Origin: Salvelinus alpinus
Taxonomy: Eukaryota > Chordata > Actinopteri > Salmoniformes > Salmonidae
DNA: 64,000 nucleotides
NCBI RefSeq assembly: GCF_045679555.1
Contig: NC_092096.1
Coordinates: 31,391,624 to 31,455,623, forward strand
Reading direction: 5' to 3'
A model generated the notes under the pieces. It was given only the letters and a program-made list of their open reading frames with translations, made no database searches and was not told where the DNA came from. Positions 25,693-39,845 of this stretch are shown here, one piece after another (positions within the stretch are counted from its first letter, which is position 1; each line of letters opens with the position of its first letter). The translations under genes and the position numbers were made by a program.

Positions 25693-27162
25693 CAGTGCCT
25701 TCAGAAAGTATTCATACCCCTTGACCTATTCCACATTTTGTTGTGTTAAAGCCTACATTAAAAATGGATTAAATCGAAAAGATTCTCACCCATCTACACA
25801 CAATAACCCATAACGACAAAGTGAAAACATGTTTAAAATTTGTGCACATTTATTGACAATGAAATAGAGAAATATCTAATTTATGTAAGTATTCACACCC
25901 CTGAATCAACCTGTTAGAATCACCTTTGCCATCAATTACAGCTGGGAGTCTTTCTGGGTAAGTCTCTAAGAGATTTGCACACCTGGATTGTACAATATTT
26001 GCACATTATTTATTTTTTTATTCTTCAAGCTCTGTCAAGTTGGTTGTTGATCGTTGCTAGACAGCCATTTTCAAGTCTCGTTATAGATTTTCAAGTCAAT
26101 TTAAGTCAAAACTAAGTAGGCCACTCAGGAACTTTCAATGTTGTCTACCAGTGTCTGTTGGAAAGCAGACGGAACCAGGTTTTCCTCTAGGATTTGCCTG
26201 TGCTTAGCTCTATTCTGTTTATTTTTATTCTATAAAACACTGGATTCCTTGCCAACGACAAGCATACCCATAATATGATGCAGCCCCCACCATGCTTGAC
26301 AATATGAAGAGTGGTACTCAGTGATATGTTGAGTTGGATTTGGACCAAACATAACGCTTTGGATTGAGGAATTAAAGTTAATTTCTTTGCCACATTTTTT
26401 GCAGTTGTACTTTAGTGCCTTACTGCAAACAGGATTCATGTTTTGTAAAATTTGTATTCTGTACAGGCATCCTTCTTTTCACTCTGTCATTTAAGTTAGT
26501 ATTGTGGAGTAACTACAACGTTGTTGATCCATCCTCAGTTTCCCCTATCATGGCGAAATCCCTGAGTTGTTTCCTTCCTCTCCAGCAACTGAGTTAGGAA
26601 GGACGCCTGTATCTTTGTAGTGACTAGGTGTACTGATACACTATCCAAACTGTAATTAATATCTTCACCATGCTCGAAGGGATATTCAATGGCAGGTTTT
26701 TTATTTATCTACCAATAAGTGCCCTTCATTGCGAGGCATTGGCTTGAATCTGTGTATGAAATTGACAGCTCAACTGAGGGACCTTACAGATAATTGCATG
26801 TGTGGGGTACAGAGATGAGGTAGTCATTCGAAAATCATGTTAACCACTATTATCGCACACAGATTGAGCCCATGCAACTTAATATATCTATTTACTTAAA
26901 TGTAAATATATGACTTGTTAAGCAGATTTTTAGTCTTATTTAGGCTTTCCATGACAAAGGGGTTGAATACTTGACTCAAGACAATTCAGCTTTTCATTTT
27001 TTATGAATTTGTAAACATTTCTAAAAACATAATTCCACTTTGACATTATGGGGTATCATGTGTAGGCCAGTGACACAAAATCTGAATTTAATCCGTTTTC
27101 AAATCTGGCTGTAAACAAAATATGCAAAAGTCAAAGGATGTGAATACTTTCTGAAGGCACTG
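25693..27162 (-). mobile_element. Tc1/mariner-type element, CAGTGCCTTCAGAAAG family, 1470 bp
   Basis: Left end CAGTGCCTTCAGAAAGTATT follows TA (25691-25692); the right end is its complement, CTTTCTGAAGGCACTG, followed by TA (27163-27164). The interior matches a decayed transposase on the minus strand (open pieces at 26187-26439 include the TACCATAATATGATGCAGCC segment), but no full catalytic triad can be read. Confidence 0.87.
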
Positions 27163-27164
27163 TA

Positions 27165-27744
27165 TACATATAATTTCCCTGATGGTGGAAGTTCTTAGAA
27201 TAACAGGACAGACATATTATTGAGTGGCGGACTGGTGGTTGACAAGCTTTCATCAGCGTCCCTGCTGCCAGGCTGTGACATGATTTAAGTGCAATAACAA
27301 CGATACTGCTCACTCTGCACAATTTCAGCATTCTCATGGAGACTTTTTCATGTCTGTGCTAGACAGAAGTTCTTCATAAACACTCGACTGGAACAGACAT
27401 GTTTATGTAGGCCTTTTGAAGGTCAGAAGAACGTTTTATAACTCAATTTGAATACTTCTCATTAGTCATTAAAGCTACTCAGTCTCAAACCATTATTTTC
27501 CCACAAACATCCAACCCATTTGGTACATTAAAATGTTTGTTTCATAACGATAATAACACAACCTAATGGACAGATAAGTCCCTCTTTAATGCCGTCTTTT
27601 CCACAGTGGTTTCATCAACTTTTATTTCTCGCTTAGGCCTACAGGTTGCCAGCACAGAGTGTAAACAGTCTCATCCTACACCATGCATCATGCTTAATAA
27701 CTAGGCGATGATTTGTAAACAAATGAAAGTTACAGACAGCTTGG
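27165..27744. other. Start of pawr intron; no other feature seen
   Basis: On the minus strand this follows the pawr exon donor and is intronic if pawr is spliced as expected. No branch site or exon could be assigned. Confidence 0.4.
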
Positions 27745-27750
27745 ACTCAC

Positions 27751-28317
27751 CTCGGTGGATGGCATGCTGACAACACCTGTTGATCTGCGCTTCTCCCTCA
27801 GCTTTCTCTTCTCTATCTGTCCTTTCCCCTTCCTGGCGCTTGGACCATTGTTTTTCTTCTCTTTGCCTTTACTGGGTGAGGGGCTCTCCTTGTCACTGCC
27901 ATGGTCATTGCATGCAGTGGGGCTGGACTCTTGTGGGGTGCAGGGCACTTTCTCCGGCTGCGGTGTCTTCTTCAGGTTACTCCCTGGTGTATCCGCTCCT
28001 CTGACGGCTGGTGTCGGGTGTGGGTCATCGTCAGGTCTCTTCAAGGCTGAGGAGGATGATGAGCGAGCCATGGGGTATGATGTCCCGCGGTCCGGGTTGC
28101 CGTTGTTGTTAAGTTCGGTGCTCGAGGTAGCATTGCGCATCTCACTTTTGTTGCTGTGGCTCCCCAGGGACGCAGTGGCAGGGGCAATACCACCAGTGCA
28201 CGCGCCGGTGGCCGCAGCGATGTCCCCGAGCATTTTTGCCCTCATTTTCTCCCGTTTAGCCTTCCATTCCTCCAGAAAGTCTGTCTGTGCATTTGGTTTA
28301 AATCCACCCGTTGCCAT
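27751..28317 (-). CDS. pawr: pawr (Par-4), first coding exon
   Basis: Encodes the first 189 residues of prostate apoptosis response-4, a protein that promotes apoptosis, binds WT1 and atypical PKC, and acts in nucleus and cytoplasm. The N-terminus has TDFLEEWKAKREKMRAK (residues 12-28), a signature with a basic nuclear-localisation segment. ELNNN at 68-72 fits the [D/E]xNNN motif bound by SPSB proteins. GPSARKGKGQIEKRKLREKR at 158-177 is the SAC-domain core with the second NLS, followed by RRST (177-180), the PKA-type site known in mammals. The mammalian caspase site EEPD is not seen; that region is Ser/Pro/Lys-rich. The exon is in phase 0 and ends at STE|GTGAGT (donor at 27745-27750). The coiled-coil C-terminus must be in later exons that I did not find in this window. 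The start is the ATG that gives MATGG, as in mammals. Confidence 0.93.
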
Positions 28318-29155
28318 GTTCCTTTTTGAATGTGTGGGGTTTTCACCGGTGGCTTTACTAAGTTTGTAAACTACGCTCCTTCAGCAGTGAATTTGTAATT
28401 TCCGTTTTTAATCAGGTTACCGTGCAATCGTCCTTCGCTTCTAATGGCACCACATTTCTCAAAACGACTCGGTCTACAGGTAATGGAGAGTCACAGTTAG
28501 TGTAAATGTGGTCCAAACTTCAATGAAACGACCTCATTTCGAAATTACTATCCGTGTGTAAAGTGTATCAAATTGTTTTTACAAACTAGCCTTCCCATAT
28601 ACAAACAGGGTTTGAACTATATATAACTCATAGCAAAGTTGGTGCTCCAGTATATAATCACAACAAGTCGATCATTTTTAGAAGTTATATTTTCTCCCCC
28701 AAAATGTTAAAGTAACTTATTGGAAATAACATGAATCACTTAGTGAACCATTATAACAGTGACATGCGTTTCTAATAAGACTCACCTGTTATTTTGCAGT
28801 GCTTTCGCTCTCTCAGGTGAACATTCCGTAGGAATGAATTGTAGGCTACTTCACTGCAAACTCGATTAGTCACATGCAACCTAGGGAACAGTGCGGCTCG
28901 GACTCAACTCCCCCTCCTGGGCTTCTCCGAACCCATACGAAGACTCACGAATACATACGAAATTAAATGGATGTAGCCTATTCCGTTATTAAAAATGTTT
29001 GCGTTGTATCTAAACACTTTTCTTTAATATTTTCCAACTAAATGTTTCTTTTTTACAGCATCTAGGCTACAAGGTAGAAATAAACAAGAAGAAAAATGTC
29101 TCAGCCTAATCATAGACTATATAGTGTATATTCTTCTTAACCTATAGGCTGTATA
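28318..29155 (-). promoter_or_regulatory. pawr 5' region; candidate non-coding exon donor at 28780-28785
   Basis: The complement of 28780-28785 is GTGAGT after AACAG, a good donor pointing towards the coding exon, so an untranslated first exon may end at 28786. Mammalian PAWR also has a non-coding first exon. I could not fix the matching acceptor or the transcription start. Confidence 0.35.
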
Positions 29156-29165
29156 GGTGGAGGTT

Positions 29166-29550
29166 GGTGGGAGGAGCTATAACAGTCTGACTACACCGCT
29201 AGCGTCGCGTGCACGAGCATTGCAAAATACATTTAAAAATCTATATTATTCAATTATTGCACCCACACTGCTCACGCGCGCCAACGAGCATCTGCGTTGC
29301 CAAGGGCTAACACGGAACCCAAACTGGCTGCTCACCTGCGCCATCCTGCATAAGTGTATTTTGTCCCCCCACACCAAACGCGATCATGACACGCAGGTTA
29401 AAACATCAAAACAAACTCTGAACCAATTACATTAATTTGGGGACAGGCCAAAAAGCATTAAACATTTATGGCAATTTAGCTAGCTTGCACTTGCTAGCTA
29501 ATTTGTCCTATTTAGATATCTTGCTGTTGCTAGCTAATTTGTCCTGGGAT
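29166..29550. repeat. Composite repeat, left part (inverted match to palindrome loop)
   Basis: CTGACTACACCGCTAGCGTC through TCAATTATTGCACCCACACT to TTGCCAAGGGCTAA is the inverted counterpart of 30035-30140. It continues into sequence that, without the insertion at about 29553-29712, runs on to the palindrome at 29881. Confidence 0.65.
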
Positions 29551-29552
29551 AT

Positions 29553-29712
29553 AGGGAGTTAGGGAGATATAGAGATATAGGGAGTTTTTCCTAGCCACCG
29601 TGCTTCTACACCTGCATTGCTTGCTGTTTGGGGTTTTAGGCTGGGTTTCTGTACAGCACTTCGAGATATTAGCTGATGTACGAAGGGCTATATAAAATAA
29701 ACTTGATTTGAT
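29553..29712 (+). repeat. Inserted dispersed repeat ending CTATATAAAATAAACTTGATT
   Basis: Carries GTTTGGGGTTTTAGGCTGGG, TTCTGTACAGCACTTCGAGA and ATGTACGAAGGGCTATATAA, a very common salmonid 3' tail. It interrupts GGGATA|TAAACATTGAG of the surrounding repeat. Confidence 0.6.
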
Positions 29713-29880
29713 ATAAACATTGAGTTGTTCTTTTACCTGAAATGCACAAGGTCCTCTACTCCGACAATTAATCCACACATAAAACGGTCAGCCAAATAGT
29801 TTCTAGTCATCTCTCCTCTTCCAGGATTTTTCTTCTCTGGACTTTATATTGCGATTGGCAACGTTCATAAATTAGGTGCA

Positions 29881-30294
29881 TTACCGCCACCGACCTTGTT
29901 CGTCTTTCAGTCACCCATGTGGGTATATCCAATGAGGAGATGGCACGTGGGTACCTGCTTCTATAAACCAATGAGGAGATGGGAGAGGTGGGACAGCGCG
30001 ATCTGCATCACAAATAGAACTGACTTCTATTTTAGCCCTTGGCAACGCAGACGCTCGCGAGCAGTGTGGGTGCAATAATTGAATAATATAGATTTCTAAA
30101 TGTATTTTGCACGAGACACGAGCGGTGTAGTCAGCATGTAAAATAGAAGTCAGTTCTATTTGTGACGCAGATCGCGCTGCAAGTCCTGCCTCTCCCATCT
30201 CCTCATTGGTTTATAGAAGCAGGTACCCACGTGCCATCTCCTCATTGGTTATAGCCACGTGGGTGACAAAGACGAACGAGGTCAGTGGTGGTAA
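29881..30294. repeat. Large palindrome with CCAAT and CACGTG motifs
   Basis: Arms 29881-30034 and 30138-30294 are inverted copies around a loop of about 103 bp. Both arms carry CCAATGAGGAGATGG (ATTGG/CCAAT boxes), CACGTG E-boxes (29944-29949, 30228-30233, 30256-30261) and TTCTATAAACC. The arrangement resembles divergent promoters but belongs to a dispersed element. Confidence 0.85.
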
Positions 30295-30524
30295 GGCGTT
30301 GGATGAGTCACCCAGCCCCAGAGCACTTCAGAGGTGAACATTATTAATCAATCGATAACAAAACAGGCATACCAACCCACTACGTGGCTATGTGTGAGGG
30401 TCATGATGTAAGTGCATAGTTGTTTCCACACTTCCCATAAGAGCTGGTTGAAAATAACCCTAGGATGAGTGAGGGTGCCAGACTGATTCACATTTTTTTA
30501 TATATTTATTTATATTTATATTAT

Positions 30525-30655
30525 TTATTTTATTAGGCAAGAACTAAATTACATTTTATTCGGTTAAGAACAAATTCTTATTTTGTAAATAATCTTATTT
30601 TGTCATTGTACTGGCCCAACACTCTAACCACTAGGCTACCTGCCACCCTTATATA
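30525..30655 (-). mobile_element. Truncated tRNA-derived SINE, reverse
   Basis: The right end is the complement of the A-box (CTCTAACCACTAGGCTACCTG) and the left end is the complement of the tail (GTTAAGAACAAATTCTTATT). The central B-box part is deleted. Confidence 0.78.
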
Positions 30656-30659
30656 GTGA

Positions 30660-31490
30660 TGGTAATACAGCCATATGGATGAATGGGAGAAGACTCACTC
30701 AGATATCCAAGCTGGGTTCAAACAAGACAGTGACCTTGACTGAGCAGCCAGTATGCAGCCAATAGCACCTTTACCATTCACCACACCAGATTAATTACGT
30801 AAATGCAGGGGGTGCTTACAGTGTAGGTTCTCTTTGGGTTGATTAGGTTCTGTTCGGTTTAAGATATTTTACAATCATACCAAACAGAACCTAGGAACCC
30901 ACTATATTCACATAACAAGCTGTGATGATGTGAATATGGTCGGTGCTTATTTTCAGCTCTCTTGCAACATGCTTTGGAAGCTGCTATATCTTCTGGAGTT
31001 ATTTACATTTTATTTGGTCCTTATTTTTATGGATCTCTGTTTAAGGAAATATACTGCTGCATCTGTTGCGGTGTAGCGATGAATGCAGAGCTCCAGTGCA
31101 ATAACTCTGGTTGACATTCCTAGCTATTCAATCTGTGTTCTCATTACCATTCCACTTCTCTGTGCAGCTCTTGCCTCCCTCTGAGGGCCCATTACTCCAT
31201 CGCTACTCGCCCCGGACAAGCCCTAAACTTATAGGCTCTTGCTGTTTGAAACCTAATTTCATGCCGTGATAATGGCTCAATAGCTTAGCTGTGCTGCTGC
31301 ACTGGGTTGGTTACTGCTGAAGGAGTGTGCTCAGGGTAGATATGCAGGAAGCTATAGCCTGTTTCCTAAGGTTGCACTGGTGTTTAGGCAACATTGTCAA
31401 TGTCCAGATATGTGTTCAATAAAGACATGGCACACAGTCAGAGGACAGGTTTTTTTTCTGACCATGTGACCTGACCAGGAAAAGCTCCAG
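30660..31490. other. No gene seen
   Basis: Apparently unique intergenic sequence. Confidence 0.4.
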
Positions 31491-31494
31491 GCCC

Positions 31495-32230
31495 TAGAAT
31501 TTTTTTAATATTTTTTTACCTTTAGTAAGGAGTCCCATTGAGACCAAGGCCTCTTTTCCAAGGGAGCACTGCATGAACACAATTGATAAAATGTGCAACA
31601 TTGAAACATACAACGTAATTAGAACATACAATACTACTAGCAATTTAAGAAGTAAAACACATTCCTCAACAATGAGGTCATCCATTAGCAATTGAACTAC
31701 ATTCTATAATGTCTATATAATAATCTGTTTGTAATCTACATATATTAGACAGTATTGTACATGTTCTGAAATGATTTATTGGAGATAATCGAGAAAAGTA
31801 CCTAGGTGAAAGGAATTAGACACCTTTGTCTTAAAATAGTGGCTCATTTAAGGGTAGAGGTCACACTGCTGTATATTTAGCATTTTTCTGTCTGCTTTTT
31901 GGGAAGCTGAAATACGAGAGGGCAGTTGTTGTCGCTCACAGCAGCTCGCTCCATGCCAACACAAACTGTGCTCCTCTTTCAACTAAACCCCACTTAGCAG
32001 TCCAATAATGCATTTCCACTGGGAGAGATAAGTGTGTGAACTCCCTTTCTGAATGTCTCACAGTGTTAAGACTTATCTCTGGTGGGTTAAAGACATTCTG
32101 TAAAAGCAGTCTGGTACTTTCAATAAATGCCAAGATAACTTTTTCCTCCATGTTACACATAGCCCAGACTGCACATTTCCGGTGGAGTTGTAGAAAAATA
32201 CAGAGTGCAGCCAAACAGTAAAATCTTCCT
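31495..32230 (-). other. Possible retroelement fragment, reverse
   Basis: Begins with a T-rich run followed by GGAGTCCCATTGAGACCAAG, as at LINE 3' ends in reverse. On the minus strand 31936-32214 has a 92-codon frame with FTHLSLPVEMHYWTAKWGLV, which looks protein-like but which I cannot assign. Truncated or decayed. Confidence 0.3.
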
Positions 32231-32395
32231 AGCCAGTAATCTCAAAACATAACATAATATCCAAAATTTTTGGTTCACAGTTTTTTATCCATCCCACAGT
32301 TATGCATTAAGTTAAAAGCCATGAGGTGGTCTATAAAAGGAAAATTATTTCCCTTTGTTCAGTTTCAACTGGAGATTTTTGTGGATAATAACTTA

Positions 32396-32518
32396 GACTG
32401 AGTGGACAAAACATGACATAGACTGACCCGGTTAAACCCGGTGAAAGCTATGATCCCTTATTGGGTTGTGCAACTCAGTATTAGGAAGGTGTTCTTAATG
32501 ATTTGTACACTTTGTGTA
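32396..32518. mobile_element. Short internally deleted Tc1/mariner-type element
   Basis: The ends GACTGAGTGGACAAAACAT and ATTTGTACACTTTGTGTA are degenerate inverted repeats next to TA. The interior joins GGTGAAAGCTATGATCCC directly to GCAACTCAGTATTAGGAAGG, two segments that lie far apart in the full family. Confidence 0.6.
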
Positions 32519-32519
32519 T

Positions 32520-34560
32520 ATTGTACTAACTCTATGAAAACATTCACATTCCGAAGGGATACTCTCACCAAACGGCATCATCCCTCACCACTACATAACA
32601 TTCCCTTATTTACCCATTTTGGGTCATAATACTTAATTTTATGGTCTGAGTCATTATCTCCTTTCTGTTAGTGACTGGACAATCAGACGCACAACACAGA
32701 CTGCACCATATGCCTTACAAGTCTTGTGAGTGTTTGACATACCAGAAGAGCTGAGGAGAAGGCATATGCCTCTCAGTAGCATGTACAGCATTGCTGACTG
32801 GCCCTCTGAAAGAAGCTTGGCCAGAGGCAGGAAGGAAGTGAGGCAGAGACGGACAACAGAGCCCTGGGTGAGACTTCCTCACACACTGAAGGAGTGAGGG
32901 AAGAGAGAGAGACTACCCCAAATGACATATAAAGAAGTTGACTAGCCACATCAGAACCAGATCATTCTCTACTGAACCAAAGGCCCCAGTCAGGTTTAGG
33001 GTTTGTCCCCTGCCTGTACTCCTCTGGTGATGTGAACTCTGACTCCATGGATCCATTCGTCTCTCTCTCTCTGTCCAGTATGTGTAGGTCCGTTACCCCT
33101 CCTGTGCCCTCCAACGGCCGCTCATGCCATCTGCGCGGTGCCATCTGGTGAGTGTGATGTGGTGGGTGACTATGTGAGACAGTCAGCCAACCTGTTCCAT
33201 GTTCTGTACCACAGAGTCAGTACATCCCTCTGCTGATTGGCTTCTACTGTGGTTTAGCCAACAGGATGTCAGCTACAGATGTTGCATCAGTAGATGTATC
33301 ATACCATCGTAGGCAGAGTGTGCATGAATCGATAGCCCTATTTCTGTCTTCCGTTAGCATGTATCCTTCGTCCTCCTGATCTTGACCTGATTTAGTCTAT
33401 TTACACTTGTAAGATCTGATCACAGTCGGATCACAATGCGTCTTTTAATCATCTACACTAAAAATGTGGGCAAGATCAGGACAAAGGCTGCATGTTAGAA
33501 CCATGTATAAACATGGCTAGAATAGGCTAATATGGTTAGCTGCATAAAAGTGGTGTTGTCTTGTCTGAACTTGCTTTGGTCTAATCCATTCCTATACCCT
33601 GAGTGTCTGAATAATATGTGGTTTGTCTGCTGCTGTAAGGCTATGTTTATGACTCCCTTTTTGACACCTCAGTGAGAGGGAGTGGAGAGTATGAGGGTGG
33701 GAATGGCAACTCTCAATGTTTTGTAACCCCGTTCCCAACCGCCCTACTGTACTGTACTGTATGTGGGGAATGACAGCGGACACAGAGACAGACAGACAGA
33801 CACACAGGCAATTTGAACACTTCAAAAGCACAATGTTTTTCTAATTGCTCCAATTAACACTGCGTTTTCATTAATCATGCATCCAACTTGTTTGAATAGT
33901 CCAATCTACCAGATCTGGGCATCCGTAATGCGAGTATGGCACATGTTGTAACAGCCCGGTCAGCTATTGTACCATTGTCTGTCTGTGGAGCAGAGGGGCT
34001 TTGTTCACCCAGCGTGTCTGATATGGGCGGCAGAGAGCTTTGTGCTCGTCAGCTGTTCTGCCTCTGTTAGTTAGCTCACACCACACTCTGCAACTTCAGC
34101 AAAGTGCAGGACAGAGGAAAGGGAGATGAATAAGGCACAGACAGCAGTGGAAAAAATGAGGAGAGAAGGGAAGGAATCAGAACGCGGTGTACGACAGGAG
34201 CTGCTGTGGAGATCTAATTCCCCTCTCTGGATGATTTCAAACCCAGAAAAGCACATAATCTTATGGCAGAACTGTTGTCAGGAATCAAAGAATCAGGGCT
34301 CGCTACCAATCATGAGCTGCTTTTGGGTCTAAGCCCCCAGTGATTTGCTTTGAGCCTCAGTGAGGGAAAATTCTACCCTATCAAATACAACAGATGAAGT
34401 CTGCCTCTGATGAAATGTTTATGCTTCATTCTATTTACCTACTGAAATCTCAGGGAAACAGATAGGTTGTCATCTAAGTGTTTTCTGTCTGGTCCACAGG
34501 CTCACAGTGGAGATCAGGCAAAACAGAACACATTCATCCTTTGCAGTGAGAAGAGTGATT
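32520..34560. other. No gene seen
   Basis: No exon, RNA gene or clear repeat recognised. Short CT- and CA-rich tracts occur near 33059-33075 and 33781-33805. Confidence 0.4.
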
Positions 34561-34566
34561 CCAGCC

Positions 34567-34737
<171 letters not shown>

Positions 34738-34739
34738 CA

Positions 34740-35470
34740 TTAAACACACAGAAACCACTACAAATGTCCTCTAGATGTGTTTGGTTTGATCATAATGGTA
34801 TCATCAGATACTAATAAGAAGTCCACATACGCAGTGTCCTGACTATGTTTCTCAAACACTTGGTCTGTAATGCAAACATATGACATTGTGACAATTTCTG
34901 GTCTACAGTACCATTGTACTCTCTCTCTCTTGGGGATGCTGGGAAAGCAATGAATAGACTACACTAATTAAATCCATTTGTTTCTATAATTATCTCTGGT
35001 CATTTTCTAAACCTGGGAAGCTACCCAACTGATATTTTTCCCATTAGCTTTGCGCAAGGTCCTGAAGAAGACAATGTGTTTGAGGTAGCTATGGAAGAAT
35101 GTCCATATGGACACCAGACACAGACCAGGCTCAGTCCCACTATCATTATGCTTGTGCAAAAAAGAAAATGGAAAAATACAAGTATTTTGCATGCTGACTC
35201 TTATCCCCAAAGTATTATCTAAGCTTGGAGTTGGTTCTTTGAAGAGCACCATTGGAGCAGGGCATTCTCTCTGCCAAGAGCAGTCAATGTAAATGATTAA
35301 ATATTATTTATTAATAAGCAACTCCATCGGTTTTATTAAAAATATGTACTGACCACAGCAGTGAACTGTTGAAACTCTGGCTTGAGGTCTGATCCTCTTA
35401 GGTGGATCCTTTGTTCCCCATCTGATCACTGGATCAACTTAACCCTGATTAAATAACTGTCACCAGTATC
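34740..35470. other. No gene seen
   Basis: Apparently unique sequence between the TG tract and the next LINE tail. Confidence 0.4.
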
Positions 35471-35474
35471 CATG

Positions 35475-35645
35475 ACATTGGTTGCCACTGATATTGACCC
35501 TGTAGTGTATATTCTTGTGTGTATTTATTTTATATAACTTAGTATCACTCCATTGTTGAGAAGGAGCTTGCAAGCAGCAAGCATTTCACTATACTGTTTA
35601 CACTGGCTGTATCCTGTGCCTGTGACAAATCAACTCTGATTTGGG
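35475..35645 (+). repeat. LINE-type 3' tail repeat
   Basis: CTTAGTATCACTCCATTGTT, GAGAAGGAGCTTGCAAGCAG, AAGCATTTCACTATACTGTT and the end GTGACAAATCAACTCTGATT form the 3' tail also seen in reverse at 6738-6992. Confidence 0.65.
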
Positions 35646-35964
35646 AGAGAGAAAAAGAAGAGGAGCAGACAAGAAAGTTTAAAACAATGGAAGTCACATT
35701 TGATGGGATATTCCCAGCGGTGGTAAAAGTACCCTATCATCATACTTGAGTAAAAGTAAAGATAACTTAATAGAAAATGACTCAGGTAAAAGTGAACGTC
35801 ACCAAGTAAAATACTACTTGAGTAAAAGTCTAAAAGGATTTGGTTTAAAACTTAAGTATTACAAGTAAAAGTATAAATCATTTCAAATTTCTTGTATTAA
35901 GCGTACCAGAAGGCACCATTTAATTTTTTATATAGTCAGGGGCACTCTCCAACACTCAGACATA

Positions 35965-37592
<1,628 letters not shown>

Positions 37593-37891
37593 TAACTCAG
37601 ACATAATTTATGAGTCTGCCAGATCAGAGTTAGTAGGGATGACCAGGGATGTTCTCTTGATAAGTGTGTGAATTAGACAATTTTACTGTCCTGCTAAGCA
37701 TTCAAAATGTAACGTGTACATTAGGGTATCAGGGAAAATGTAGGGAGTAAAAAGTACATTATTTTCTTTAGGAATGTAGTGAAGTAAAAGTAATTAAAAA
37801 TAGAAATAGTAAAGTACAGATACCCAAAAAAACTACTTAAGTAGTCCTTTACACTATTTCTACTTAAGTACTTTACACCACTGGAGATTCC

Positions 37892-38295
37892 ATAGAGTCC
37901 ATAGTCTAGCATGGTATGAGTTGCAGTGGCCTCTATACCGTACCATGCATATGAGTACAAAGCATTGTATTATCGACGTGACCTTACCTCCTTTAAGCTT
38001 TGGTCCTGTGTACTCGTCCTCAACCACGGCATAGTGGAAAAACAATATTTGTCACAAAGTATTTAACAGCAGCCCAACCTTGAGGAAGAAGATCATCTTA
38101 TTTTAAGAAGGGACTCAGGACTATGATCAGCCACTCTGCTGGCTTACTTCCCTAGGACTGGTCCATCTCTCACTCGCCCGTTTCCATCAACTATACAATT
38201 AAGCACATGATGGCACGGATAAAAACACAGATGTTACTGTAATATTTGAACATTCAATTGTGTCAACCAGACCACCCAAAAACCACCCACAGCCC
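37892..38295. other. No gene seen
   Basis: Apparently unique sequence. Confidence 0.35.
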
Positions 38296-38299
38296 TCTA

Positions 38300-38405
38300 T
38301 GTTCATAGATATCAGAATTGTAGAGGGGTAGGTATAGCCAAGGACTTGCTTTCTGCAAGTGGCCATAACACACTGCAACCCCTGGGGGGCGCCACCAGCC
38401 TAGTT
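38300..38405 (+). repeat. Direct repeat, copy 1
   Basis: GTTCATAGATATCAGAATTG through CTTTCTGCAAGTGGCCATAA to GCCACCAGCCTAGTT matches the second copy at about 39005-39112 with several substitutions. Confidence 0.75.
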
Positions 38406-39004
38406 AACTTGATGTTAGACCGTTGCTCACCCTGAAGTAGTTTGACATTTATTGTCATGTGTCTTGTCCTGGAGGCAGAACTGAGCAATTTCCCCTTAGA
38501 CAGGCCAGTTTCAAAGTCAAAATTGGCTATATTGAAAACAAAAATTACCTTTTTGGTCTTCATCTAAGGTTAGCCATTAGGGTTAGCAGTGTGGTTAAGG
38601 TTAAAATCTGATTTTATGACTTTGTGGCTGTGCCAGCTAGTGACCACTTTGCAGAGCTGCCTCCAGAACAAGATTCATGACGAAAAACACGAACCTGCAA
38701 GTAATCTATGGGCCAGTGGAAACTAATCCATGGTTGACATGGGTCTAAATCACATCCCTATTATTGCAGTTGAAACAAACTGACTTGAGGTGGTGGTGGA
38801 TGTAGGCCTAGAGGAGCGTGGTTGCTGAGCTGGGTGTTTCCATTCAATGTGTGTTAAAATAAACCTGAACTTTTACTTGGTACACATGAATAGGAATAGG
38901 TAGACATTGTTATTTTTTAAAGCATGTACACTCTTGTTTGTTATAAACAAAATACAGGTAGCAGTTTTGACAGAGACACTAACATGGCTAACATAGCCCT
39001 CTAA

Positions 39005-39112
39005 GTTTGTCGATATCATAACTGTAGACAGTAGGTATGGCCAATGACTTACTTTCTGCAAGCAGCCATAACACACTGCATCCACCAGGGGATGCCATCA
39101 GCCTAATTTTGT
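39005..39112 (+). repeat. Direct repeat, copy 2
   Basis: GTTTGTCGATATCATAACTG through CTTTCTGCAAGCAGCCATAA to GCCATCAGCCTAATT, homologous to 38300-38405 in the same orientation about 700 bp away. Confidence 0.75.
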
Positions 39113-39845
39113 AATAATATATATTTTTTAAATCTAATTTTGTAATAATGTTCTTATTGGAATTTCAGTTATCTTCCACATTGACAACAAAAAGATAAAA
39201 CAACTACAATAAAGAAAATAATTAAGAAAAAACAAACAGAAGAAAATTAAATGCTAAAGTGCAGTTGAAATAGAGCAATAGGCCCAATACATGGAACGTA
39301 CAATATAATCATGAGACAAGTAAACAAACTGCCTGCTGCCTGACGAAATCCCTATTTCAATAGTTCTTAAAAATAGATAAGGCATACTTTTAAGACTGCT
39401 GAATAACAACTATCAAACAATTATACTGATCGTTTTTTTTATTTGTCGGGTAGAGATACTGTACCTAAGCAACTGCTCTCTATCTCTCTTCTGTGCTAGA
39501 GATGGTAGCGACAGCAAGACATTCCACATCCAATTCTTTTCGGATCGGGACCACTATGGTGTACTCATTGACCCGTGCCCGATAGGGGGTGCCCAAGAGA
39601 CTGTAGGGACAGCATTCAAGATGAACGTTCGTATACACCGCTTCATGGGGCATGCCATCTTTCTAGATCCAGTTTTACTGGGATTACTACGCTTGCGCAC
39701 TAGCACTCAGTGCACACAAGGAGCAGTGACGATGTAATCACGTTATCCAAAAACATGACAGACATTGGACGAATATAAAATTGTAATATCTTCGGCTGTG
39801 AGTGAAAGCCAAAGATATAAAAAATGTATTCGTCCAATGTCTGTC

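Noticed and set aside
27755..28369. 204-codon frame on the plus strand over pawr
   Set aside because: It is the antisense shadow of the pawr exon; the minus strand has the clear protein match and splice donor.
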